42,500 nucleotides of DNA from Mesostigma viride (taxonomy: Eukaryota > Streptophyta > Mesostigmatophyceae > Mesostigmatales > Mesostigmataceae): positions 622,501 to 665,000 of the forward strand of contig RPFO01001075.1 of assembly GCA_009746045.1 (NCBI GenBank), given 5' to 3'. Shown piece by piece: positions 34,088-42,500 of the stretch (position 1 is its first letter; every line of letters starts with the position of its first letter). The position numbers were made by a program, and so were the translations under genes. The notes under the pieces are model-generated. The model was not told the DNA's origin, did not search any database, and worked only from the letters and a program-made list of their open reading frames with translations.

Positions 34088-35225
34088 GACTCCGTTGGGA
34101 GATCATTAAAATTAAATTATAACATGCCTCCGTTGGGAGATCATGTAGCACATATTCCTTGATGGGTGGTGGAGTGGGGGAGAGCCGCGTAATCGGACTA
34201 ACCTAACGCTAATCTAGCTAGTCTAGAATAATCCTAACTACCCTACTCATCAAAACGCCTCCTCCTCTTGGGGGGAGGTGGCTTGCCCACAGGGTCGGGT
34301 GTGTGAGCCTTGACAATCTTCTTCCACCGCGTCTTGTTCTGCATGGCAGTCCAAAGAAGGGAGAGAGAGTGGATGCGGTATTCAAACTGGGCTGGGACCA
34401 GTAGGTCATCCAGCAACATCTGTACGTAGTTCGTGACACATGTGTTTCCCGACCTTTTTGGCAATGCCCTTGGGGCCAGGCCAGGTCAGAATGTGCCGCC
34501 CTGGCTGGCCAAGCCGCTGGGGGCCTGCCAGACCAAGGGCGGTGTCGACCTAGCTGGCTGGCCGGGTGCGAGCAAGGTGTCCTACAAATGCTATCATACG
34601 CTGTCTAATCTCGATCGTCCGAAACACGAGGCATGCCCTGATACAAAGACTCTGATGATGGGCGCTTGGAAAACCCTACGTTCAGGACCTGTCGGAGCAT
34701 CCTGTCAACTGTGCCGTCTAGCCTAGCTGCCAGTGTGGGTGTGAGTGCCCAGGCCTCGGCGCCATACGTGAGCACCGTGAGGACGAGGACCTTTAAGAGC
34801 ATGCGCTTGCGGTGCTCGCCCAGGCCCTTGGAGCGCCAGTAGGTGTTGAGCGAACGAAGCCTAGCCCAGGCCAGGCCGATGCGGGTGTCCACATCGTCGG
34901 CGGTGTCAGGGAGCCAACTCTCCAACAGTTTGAAGCGATCGCGGAACGGGTCCGTCGTCCCGTCGAGCAGGCGCGGCAGTGAGCGGCGGTGTACTGGAGG
35001 CCCCAATCACCATCGCCTTGAGATGTTTTGACACTAATCTCCAACCCCACCGCCCTCGCCTCCAGGCCCAGACAGTCCAGCCAGGTCTGAATGTGCTCGG
35101 GGCGCGCGATGAGGGTGGTGTCATCCGCATAGTAAATCAGGTCGGCCAGGCGGTAGCCAGGTTCAACCCCGCCGTGCTCTTTCTCGTTTCAAGGATGTCC
35201 AAGCCTGGCTCGAACCCCTTAAGAG
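34088..35225 (-). pseudogene. 5'-truncated LINE copy (RT C-motif to 3' end)
   Basis: Reading leftwards, this copy starts abruptly within the RT domain near 35225. It has the catalytic C motif in GYRLADLIYYADDTTLIARP (about 35150-35095), then GLEISVKT, FKLLESWLPD, DDVDTRIGLAWARLRSL, VLTVLTYGAEAWALT and a C terminus ending PPPKRRRRFDE near 34243. Frameshifts interrupt it, but the sequence is well preserved. The 3' tail, with hairpin CTCC-GTTG-GGAG at 34128-34139, is followed by a second tandem piece of the same tail at about 34083-34108. It shares its family with the copy at 36465-39420. Confidence 0.85.
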
Positions 35226-35354
35226 CATTGGGAGATCATGTAGCACGTATTCCCTTGCGTGATGGATGGAGGGGAGCGTAGCCGCGAAACCGGCCTGACT
35301 AAGCTAACTCTAAGCTAGTCTAGAAAATCCTAACTACTCTACTCAGCAAAGCGC
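35226..35354 (-). mobile_element. Isolated 3' tail of the same LINE family
   Basis: About 130 bp matches the terminal part of the LINE copies (TAGTCTAGAAAATCCTAACT-like segment through GATCATGTAGCACGTATTCC on the plus strand). It is fused directly to the truncated 5' end of the preceding copy at about 35225. It contains no coding sequence beyond the last few codons. Confidence 0.75.
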
Positions 35355-35363
35355 CTGCATGCA

Positions 35364-35657
35364 TTAATTAATAAGCACGTGACTGCGTCACGTGGGTGCC
35401 AATACAGAGTAAAGGAACCTTCAACCCTATATACACAGTGAGAAGGAGGGAGGGCGCCCTAGCTTCTCTCACTGCCGCAGGTGGGCAGGCCCAGAGCGCT
35501 CTCTCCACGGCATGGTGCCGGGGCGCAACACTGTGGGTGCAATAAAACCAGTGCAATACCATAGGTAGGCTGACGCATAGCTTATGCTACAAATGTGAGG
35601 TGGGCTCAAGACGTCGGCTAATTAAGGCGCAAGCTGATGGCCACAAGGTGCCAGAGC
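35364..35657. repeat. About 300-bp repeat element, copy 1
   Basis: Nearly identical (about two differences seen) to 36149-36448 in the same orientation. It begins in TAATTAATAAG, then the palindrome CACGTGACTGCGTCACGTG (35376-35394), and ends GTGCCAGAGCTA. It has no ORF and lacks TG...CA ends. Confidence 0.85.
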
Positions 35658-36136
35658 TACTGAATTGAAGGTACTATATAACGCTGTGCGCTAATATCGT
35701 TTCAAGTGCTGTAATGCCTAAGCTATCCCATCATCGATTGCCCCCATCTAGACATTGTCTTGAACTAGCTGGAGTGCTCTATCCCGGGGAAGCCCGGGGG
35801 GGCTTCCACAGTTTCTTGTTGACATATAGAGGTCCCCGCCCCGCCAGTACACTTGGGGCTTCTCGGGGTTGGCCTTGTGGCGGATGTAGTCGGGCCACTG
35901 ATCGCGGCGTTGCTGCTGCTGGGCTGGCGTCACTGTCGTCGTCAAGCGACCAGGAGGTGTTCACCAGCTTCTTGCGGCGAGAGAGGAACCGAACTCGGGC
36001 GGTGATGTCGCTGAAGGTGAGGACCACTGGAGGGGGCCCAGCCTTGGCCCGTGGATGGGGCAGGCGGTAGGCGCCCTGCAGTATCGCACCTGGCAGCTGC
36101 ATGCGCGCCAAGAGCTGTTTCTTCAGCTCGTCGAGA
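35658..36136 (-). pseudogene. LINE ORF1-like fragment
   Basis: On the minus strand a frame from about 36130 reads LLARMQLPGAILQGAYRLPH, then PPVVLTFSDITARVRFLSRR and KKLVNTSWSLDDD. After a frameshift near 35940 it continues TPAQQQQRRDQWPDYIRHKA and VYWRGGDLYM. This resembles the RRM-like and C-terminal domains of LINE-1-type ORF1 RNA-binding proteins. It is broken by at least one frameshift and lies between the two 300-bp repeats. Assignment rests on general resemblance, so it is less sure than the RT copies. Confidence 0.5.
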
Positions 36137-36148
36137 AGAGATCTGCAT
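36137..36148. repeat. Left target-site duplication of 300-bp repeat copy 2
   Basis: AGAGATCTGCAT here is repeated exactly at 36448-36459, directly flanking the element. Confidence 0.7.
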
Positions 36149-36448
36149 TAATTAATTAATAAGCACGTGACTGCGTCACGTGGGTGCCAATACAGAGTAA
36201 AGGAACCTTCAACCCTATATACACAGTGAGAAGGAGGGAGGGCGCCCTAGCTTCTCTCACTGCCGCAGGTGGGCAGGCCACAGAGCGCTCTCTCCACGGC
36301 ATGGTGCCGGGGCGCAACACTGTGGGTGCAATACAACCAGTGCAATACCATAGGTAGGCTGACGCATAGCTTATGCTACAAATGTGAGGTGGGCTCAAGA
36401 CGTCGGCTAATTAAGGCGCAAGCTGATGGCCACAAGGTGCCAGAGCTA
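36149..36448. mobile_element. About 300-bp repeat element, copy 2, flanked by a 12-bp duplication
   Basis: Same sequence as copy 1 with a longer TAATTAATTAATAAG start; the palindrome is at 36164-36182. Read on the minus strand, it would be a short element with an (ATTA)n tail and a perfect 11-12 bp target-site duplication, as expected for a SINE or other target-primed insertion. No RNA polymerase III boxes were convincingly found, so its class is open. Confidence 0.6.
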
Positions 36449-36464
36449 GAGATCTGCATGCATC

Positions 36465-39420
36465 ATTAAAAACATTATAAATTATAACATGCCTCCGTGG
36501 GGAGGTCATGTAGCACATATTCCATGATGGATGGGGTGGAGGGAGCCGCGTGATCGAACTATCCTAACCGATCTAAGCTATCTAGAAAATCCTGACTACA
36601 CTACTCATCAAAACGCCTCCGCCGCTTGGGGGGAGGTGGCTTGCCCACAGGGTCGGGCGTGTGCGCCTTGACAATCTTCTTCCACCGCGTCTTGTCCTGC
36701 ATGGCAGTCCAAAGACGGGAGAGAGAGTGGATGCGGTGCTCAAACTGGGCTGGGACCACGAGGTCATCCAGCAACATCTGAACGTAGTTCGTGACAGGTT
36801 TCCCTACCCTTTTGGGAATGTCCTGGGGGCCAGGCCAGGTCAGAATGTGCCGCCCTGGCTGGCCAAGCCGCTGGGGGCCGGCCAGACCAAGGGTGGTGTC
36901 GACCTGGCTGGTGCGGGCAAGGTGTCCTACAAATGCTATCATACGCTGCCTAATCTCGTCCGAAACACGAGGCATGCCATGATACAAAGACTCTGATGAC
37001 GGACGCTCGGAAAAACCTACGTTAAGGACCTGTCGGAGCATCCTGTAAACCGTGCATGCCATCTAGCCTAGCTGCCAGTTTGGGTGGGAGGGTCCACGCC
37101 TCGGCGCCATACGTGAGCACCGTGAGGACAAGGACCTTGAAGAGCATGCGCTTGTGGTGCCCGCCCAGGCCCTTCGAGCGCCAGCAGGGTGTGAGCGAAC
37201 GGAGCTTGGCCCAGGCAAGGCCGATGCGGGTGTCCACATCGTCGGCGGTGACAGTCAGGAAGCCAGCTCCCCAACAGCTTGAAGCGGTCGCGGAACGGGA
37301 CCTCCGTCCCGTCGAGCAGGCGCGGCAGCGGTGGTTTACAGGAGGCCCCAATCACCATCGTCTCGGTTTTGACACTAATCTCCAACCCCACCGCCCGCGC
37401 CTTCAGGCCCAGGCAGTCCAGCCAGGTCTGAATGTGCTCGGGGCTCTCGATGAGGGTGGTATATCATCCGCATAAATCAGGTCGGCAAGGCGGTAACCAG
37501 GTCTAACCCCGCCGTGCTCTTTCACGTACGTTAAGGATCAGTCCAAGCCTGGCTCGAACCCGGCTTAAGAGCAGTAAAGCGCGCACGTGCCCGGCGCATG
37601 ACGTGATCCACGACAATAATGAACAGGTATGGGGACACGGGACACAACCTCAGTTGCCACACCCCGTGGTGAAGGGGGAATGGTGGAGTGGTGCCCTCCG
37701 CAGTCCGCACTACTGCCTGTGAGCCCTCATACAGTCGGCGAAATTTGGCAGCAATAAACGCAGGTGGTACCCGATCCAGAGCTAGGATGGCCCAAAGAGC
37801 CTCCCAGAGAACCGTGTCAAAGGCCTTGATATAGTCAACAAAAATGAAGACCAGCGGCAAACTGTCAGGGGGAAGTCGACGCACCTCCTCCATCAACCGG
37901 CGCGCGACAAACACAGCCATGACAGTGTTACGACCACGACGGAAACCCATCTGAGACTCACCCAGGTGTGGGTCCAGCGCGGCGCGGAGCCTGTCATGCA
38001 GCATCATGCGCATGAAGACCTTCAGCGCGGCGCTCTGGAGGCAGACACCCCGGTAGTTGCCGGGGTCAGCAGCAGAGCCCTTCTTGTACAGCATGACGCG
38101 GATCGATGGCCGTCTGCCACTCAGCAGGCGGAGGCTCGTCAGAGAGCAGGGCACGGTTGCAGAACGCCAGCAGAAGATCCCCGGCTAACCGCCGGATCAG
38201 GGGTCTTCAGCAGCTCAGCAGAAAGGTGGTCGGCACCGACCGCCGCATCGTACCGCAGGCGAGCAAGGGCGCCGTCCAATTCCTTCAAAGTTTCGAAGGG
38301 GTGGACGACGTCGTCAGTGGCAAGGCAGCCCTCCTGCAAGGCGGGGACTTGGTAGTCCGCGGCCGAGGAGGGGGGCGCTGGCGGCGGCGGGGGTCCGGCG
38401 ACCCCGAGGCGGGCGGCCGTCTCGGGGTGAAGCGGGGGGGGGGCGCGAGCCCCACCGGTACGGTCAAGGAAACATTGTGGGCCAACCAGCGGTCAAGGCT
38501 GACCGGCGCCGTGCCGTCCCCCGTGTGCTCCACCGGGGTGCGCTGCCGCCGGCCGCCGAGCCGGTCGAGGTGGTACCACATGTCCTTGCCCTGGTTGCGA
38601 GCCTGGCAGGCCTTGGCATCCGCGATGCACTGGGCCGCCTCCGCGTCCTGAGCGTGCTCGTAGGCCTCCACAAGGGCGGCCTTGAGCAATGGTTTCTGCA
38701 GCGGGTCCCGGTTACGCTTGAGGCGGTGCCGGGCGGCCAAGACCTTGGGGTCCTGGCGGTAGAGCGGGCCGGGGCGGCGGCGGGGCATGACCGGCAGGTG
38801 CCGGGCCGCCAGCAACGGGGCACGGGCCGCAAAGCCCGCAAAAATGGCGGCGTTGGGGGCACCCTTGTCCAGCTCGTCGACGTCCGCCCGGGCGTCCAGG
38901 GCCGACAGGTACTCCTGGCGGCACCGGTTCCGCTCGTGCTCGGCGTCCGTCCAGTCCTCAGGATCTCCCCGGACCGGGCGTAGAGCAGACCAGTCAGGGC
39001 GGACCAGTGCGGCGCGGCGCGCGGGACGTGGAACCGGAGCCGAAGGGTCGCGCGCACCAACCGGTGGTCAGAGCACACCGTGGGCGTGTCAAACACTCGG
39101 GCGTCCAGAACCGAGGTGCACCTGGGCTGCCGTACCACCACGTAGTCCAGACAGGCCTGACGGCCGTTAGGGCCACGAAAAGTGACCAAGTCCTGTGAGG
39201 GACGTTGGAATTGGCAGTTGACAGCAACCATCCCGCTATCCCGCAAAAATTCCACCAGTTGCTCGACCTTATTGATCTAGCGACAGATCCCACGTCATCA
39301 ATACATCGTTACCATCTTGGTCGATGCCAATGCGACCCTGCCCTTGGGCCGCGGGGGCTGCATGTACGCGCCGCGCCTCCGGTAACCGATAGCAATGCCC
39401 AACACAAACACCGGCCAGGG
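36465..39420 (-). pseudogene. Non-LTR retrotransposon (LINE): endonuclease, reverse transcriptase, C-terminal region and 3' tail
   Basis: Best-preserved copy, read leftwards. The endonuclease end is at about 39400-39050 (FLRDSGMVAVNCQFQRPSQD, LDYVVVRQPRC and the catalytic VCSDHRLVRATL). A linker at about 38800-38480 has AKACQARNQGKDMWYHLDRL. The RT spans about 38340-37450, with GADHLSAELL, KVFMRMMLHDRLRAALDPHL, GFRRGRNTVM, the A motif FVDYIKAFDTV and SPYLFIIVVDHVMR. The YADD region near 37475-37450 is frameshifted. The C-terminal part runs to PPPKRRRRFDE at 36601. The 3' tail has hairpin CCTCC-GTGG-GGAGG at 36492-36505. At least three frameshifts and stops, and loss of the 5' end inside the endonuclease, make it defective. 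The organisation resembles the endonuclease-bearing (APE-type) LINE clades; the clade was not determined. Confidence 0.88.
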
Positions 39421-40233
39421 TCAAGAAAGAGAATGAATAATGCAAAACGAATGTGCAACACAAGCTAGAACGTATATATAAACGTCAAACATCGATTATT
39501 AGGAAAACGATGCTTACCAGGCATGGCTGGCGTTACCTTGGCCCAGGCGGTGGCCGCGAAATGGCGCATTGCGGCACACCATTAAGTTGTGCAGCCATGG
39601 TCGCTAGATTCGGCGATTTCTGGCCACCCTTGCACGTTTACGACTACAATTCATCATAAAAAGTACAAAGAAACCAATATATCCTTTAAAATACGCCGGA
39701 AAGGTATTGCTGTCAACGACTTTCTATCGTCCGGCCTGATCGCACTTTTTTTTCCAGCAAGAACGGTGAACGCTGCCGACACCTATCAAATGGCATTCCC
39801 GTGAACCAAAAATAGGCCTGTGTGATCTTTAGGGCGTATAAAATCAATTTCCCGAGTTTGGCCAGAAAATTCGAACTAAAACGTAAATGCCATGCGTGGG
39901 CACAAGCCGCCATGGCCAGATCGTCGTTTTCCGGAATGCACGTTGTACGTGAAAAATTACCAGGGCTGACCCCTTGTACTTTGACCGGCCAGAACACCTC
40001 TATAACTTCGTCAGAAGTATGAGAACCCTGGTATCATGCTGTGAGGAAAATTATAAACTTTTGATCTTCTCAGCTAAACTTTTCCTAATTATCAATAGTT
40101 TTGGTGGCATTGGGTCCCCCGAGAAGGGGCCGATGCATCGGCTGTAAGTCGATTTTTGACGGAAAATCGGCAGCAAGACCATTTAGGCCGGTTAAGGACG
40201 CCGTCGAGCAGCACGTGACCGTCCCCGGCTCGT
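39421..40233. other. AT-richer unique DNA without recognisable genes
   Basis: Lower GC than the gene regions, with T/A runs (for example T8 at 39746-39753). Short open frames show no family resemblance. It lies between the LINE 5' truncation point and the right arm of the inverted repeat. Confidence 0.5.
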
Positions 40234-40280
40234 AGTACTCCGTGGCATGCCCATGCGCGTGACACGCGAGTACTTACTTA
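40234..40280 (-). repeat. Right arm of the 47-bp inverted repeat
   Basis: Reverse complement of 33575-33621 with two mismatches. It is followed by ATTAATTAATTAA, as the left arm is preceded by ATTAAA. No unambiguous target duplication can be told from this low-complexity flank. Confidence 0.85.
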
Positions 40281-41005
40281 ATTAATTAATTAAAATCATA
40301 GCTCTGTGGGGAGCATATGTAACACATAGCCCTGAGAAAGGGGCATCTATGGGTTTGTAATACAATCAGGGCGACAACCTGCAGGTGTAGGATGTACAAC
40401 TATCACCTGCTCTGGGTGCACTAGGTGCACCTGCACCTCCATGATGGTTCATGCCTCCTAAACAAGCACAGGCACCCAGGGGGGGCTTGAGGAGAGGGCC
40501 TAGAAGGCCTGCATGACATATGGGGTGGAAGGTATGTGGCTAGGCTATAGATAGGGTACACATGGCCTCTCAGCAGGTAGGTTACTTAGGTAGCCAGTTG
40601 ATGTACCCAGGGATGTCCCTGCAATACTTTCTTATCGATTTAGCCATGCACATGCAGATCAATGTCAACCAGCTATGATATTATATTTATCAAAGCTATA
40701 TTGAAAACGAATGAGATGTTGCTATCAAAGAAAAAAATGACTCCTGGGTTCTATAGCCACACAGGGGTAGAGGATTACTGTTCTATGCACAATATCCTGC
40801 TGGCATGCATTGTGGGACTCTTGTTCTCACAAAAAAAACTATGTACTTCTCAGACTTGCGACCTCTGCACGTCAGCACTTATTTGCATGTGCAACAGCTT
40901 AATACAATCTAGTTATAATATACATTTCCCCTTACATACAGCATGTCACAGGTTACGCACTGGGCGCCTGGCCATGGCCCGCAAGAGCTAGGTGCAAGTT
41001 GTGAG
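40281..41005. other. Diverged LINE 3' tail, then 3' flank of the GH51 gene
   Basis: ATCATAGCTCTGTGGGGAGC (40295-40314), with the CATATGTAACACATAGCCC that follows, resembles the LINE 3' tail including its hairpin and marks an older insertion. A TTACA at about 40934-40938 is TGTAA on the minus strand, about 70 bp past the GH51 stop. The rest is AT-rich and shows no coding potential. Confidence 0.5.
40934..40938 (-). terminator. Candidate TGTAA polyadenylation signal of the GH51 gene
   Basis: TGTAA on the sense (minus) strand 68 bp beyond the stop codon, a normal position for a chlorophycean polyadenylation signal. Confidence 0.5.
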
Positions 41006-42500
41006 TCAAAGCTCTTCTGTGATGGGCAGCCAGGGCGCTGCTGTGGTATTCACAACCAAGACCCCTGCGCTGAGGGCCGGCAGCTGCAAAAGGAAGCCAC
41101 CCCTGCTGTCACCCTCAACGACGGTGGACAGCGGGTAAACCTGTTGCGGACGGCAGCATGCAGCACAACCATGCAGAGTAGTGCGGCAGATTAAATGGAG
41201 GATAGAGCTCAGCTACATGAGACATTGCAACACAAGCCATGGAGGACACTGGGCTGGCTTCTCTCTCGTCGCTACGAGCCAGGGTGCCCCAACCAATCAA
41301 GCAATGTCAAGAGCAACAATTCCACAGGGCTACAATGAAACGCCGCAGCACGTGTATTTCAGACGATGGCTGGCATGAAACCAGCCACGCGTCCTCAATG
41401 GCGCCTGCCCTGCAGCGGGTATATTCCAACGCAACATTCCACGCACATCCCCTCGGAACACCTCAGCAGGTGCACATGCCTTAGTGAATAGCAAGAAATC
41501 GTTTCTCGGCACAGGTTGCAATAAGAGGGGTGCATGACAGTGCACGGACAAATGGGACGGGAGATGCCAGCGGCAGACCCTGCAACCGTCAAGTGGGATG
41601 AGTGGGAGCTTCCATGATCGTGGATTTGTGCAGCGGCCTGTGCCTTGCTGTGTACGCGCTAGGGACATGAGGGCAGGCACTATAGGGACGCAAGAGTGGG
41701 AGCGGGTCAAGTACCTTGTGCGGGCTGTCAAACGAGTTCTGGTCTGCAGGCGCGCCCGTCAGGTACATCCACTTGGCGACCAGCCCCACCGCGGTGGCGG
41801 GCACCCCGTCCAGCGACACATACATCGAGACGGCCCGCGGCTCGTAGTTGACCACCTGCGGGGCAGCATGTGCATGCGACCATCAAGGGGCGCAGATGAT
41901 GGGACCATGACGAGAGCAGAACATGGGGCGGAGGGGGACGTGGTCCAGGCGCACGTGGCAGAGGCATAGTGAACTTAGTGCCCCACCAAAACATGAAGGC
42001 AGCAGAGCACATGTAGTTTAGGAGAAATGCCAACAGTAGGAATGTGAATGCTGTCTCGCTGAATGCCTGCATACGCCACCTGCATATGCCACCTGACCCA
42101 TCGCAACATCCTCGGCCCATCGCCGACCCAGCTGCTATTCCTCAACGCACCAAACACCAGCCCCCAACCCACCTTCACAAACACCATCCCTAGCACCTTC
42201 ACAAACACCATCTCCCCCCCACCCCACAAACCTTTACAAACACCCGCACTCAACCCACCTTCACAAACACCACCCCGTCGGAGGACCGGCCCCCGTTGGC
42301 CCCCGCCGTCGCGGTCGCAGTGGCAGAGAACGCCACGCGCAGCGCCTGTGCTGCTGGCAACCGCTGCACGTCACCCTCCTCCGACACATCGCCCTCCGTG
42401 CTCTTCAGCGCAGCGCCTCCCCCCGCTGCTGGCGGTTGTACGCCCGCGTTCTGACCCTGGGCCAACTCGGTGCGCAGACCCGTGGTGCCGACGTGAGCGT
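41006..42500 (-). CDS. GH51 alpha-L-arabinofuranosidase, C-terminal three exons (5' end outside window)
   Basis: Exons, read leftwards, are >42500-42259, 41855-41715 (47 codons) and 41140-41006 (44 codons plus stop). All joins are phase 0 with GT-AG borders. They give VVFVK|VVNYEPRAVSMYVSLDG, LTGAPADQNSFDSPHK|VYPL and LQLPALSAGVLVV. The pattern VNY..., D-NSF--P-KV-P and the closing LPALS-GVLVV is the C-terminal beta-sandwich (alpha-L-AF_C) of GH51 enzymes. Those enzymes release terminal arabinose from arabinans, arabinoxylans and arabinogalactan glycoproteins. The catalytic TIM barrel would lie to the right of the window, so activity cannot be judged. An Ala/Thr-rich loop (FSATATATAGANGG) is inserted in the first visible exon. 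The 5' splice site at 42258 is duplicated within the intron. A secreted or wall-associated role is inferred from the family. Confidence 0.8.

Noticed and set aside
35364-36448. LTR retrotransposon with 300-bp LTRs
   Set aside because: There are no TG...CA ends, no primer-binding site or polypurine tract, and no gag/pol. The internal part resembles a LINE ORF1 and runs in the opposite sense.
42463-42465. Start of a short separate gene at 42465 (-)
   Set aside because: The codon is TTG, and the frame is open upstream to the window edge. The sequence joins the GH51 C-terminal exons, so it is an internal part of that gene.

Overview
The window is nuclear DNA from a eukaryote, most likely a GC-rich green alga of the core chlorophytes (Chlorophyceae). 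The evidence is spliced genes with GTGCGT/GTGAG/GTAAG donors and CAG acceptors, GC-rich codon use, a probable plastid-targeted SET-domain gene, a plant-type GH51 gene with a TGTAA polyadenylation signal, and introns packed with tandem repeats. No prokaryotic gene, operon or CRISPR array was seen. Exon joins were deduced by eye from splice sites, reading phase and family knowledge; no alignment or transcript data were available.

Layout. (1) 1-7935 is one uninterrupted 14-bp satellite. (2) 8475-9850 (-) holds the first two coding exons of a SET-domain methyltransferase gene. Its next exon is not visible before the left edge, so the satellite probably lies inside its second intron. (3) 9851-10840 is a divergent promoter interval. 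(4) 10841-16964 (+) is a five-exon SIW14/OCA1-type atypical phosphatase, with a 27-bp minisatellite in intron 1 and an 11-bp satellite in intron 4. (5) About 17585-19700 (+) is a badly decayed non-LTR retrotransposon (LINE). (6) 20381-33273 (+) is a complete 13-exon NOC3 gene (1075 aa), whose exon phases all close. Most of its introns contain a different micro- or minisatellite. (7) 33274-41005 is an AT-richer repeat island: a tRNA-like SINE, several minus-strand copies of the same LINE family, a duplicated 300-bp element with a target-site duplication, and a 47-bp inverted repeat bracketing most of the island. (8) 41006-42500 (-) holds the last three exons of a GH51 alpha-L-arabinofuranosidase, whose 5' part lies beyond the right edge.

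The genes do not form a pathway: they are a plastid protein-lysine methyltransferase candidate, a probable regulatory phosphatase or pseudophosphatase, a 60S ribosome-assembly factor and a cell-wall glycosidase. The window stands out for repeat biology. The satellite has a higher-order period of exactly 1637 bp by five separate landmarks. Several intronic repeats are stop-free and in frame with the adjoining exons. The LINE family has a small 3' hairpin that appears to be preserved by compensatory change. The phosphatase has Gln in place of the catalytic Arg of the CX5R loop.
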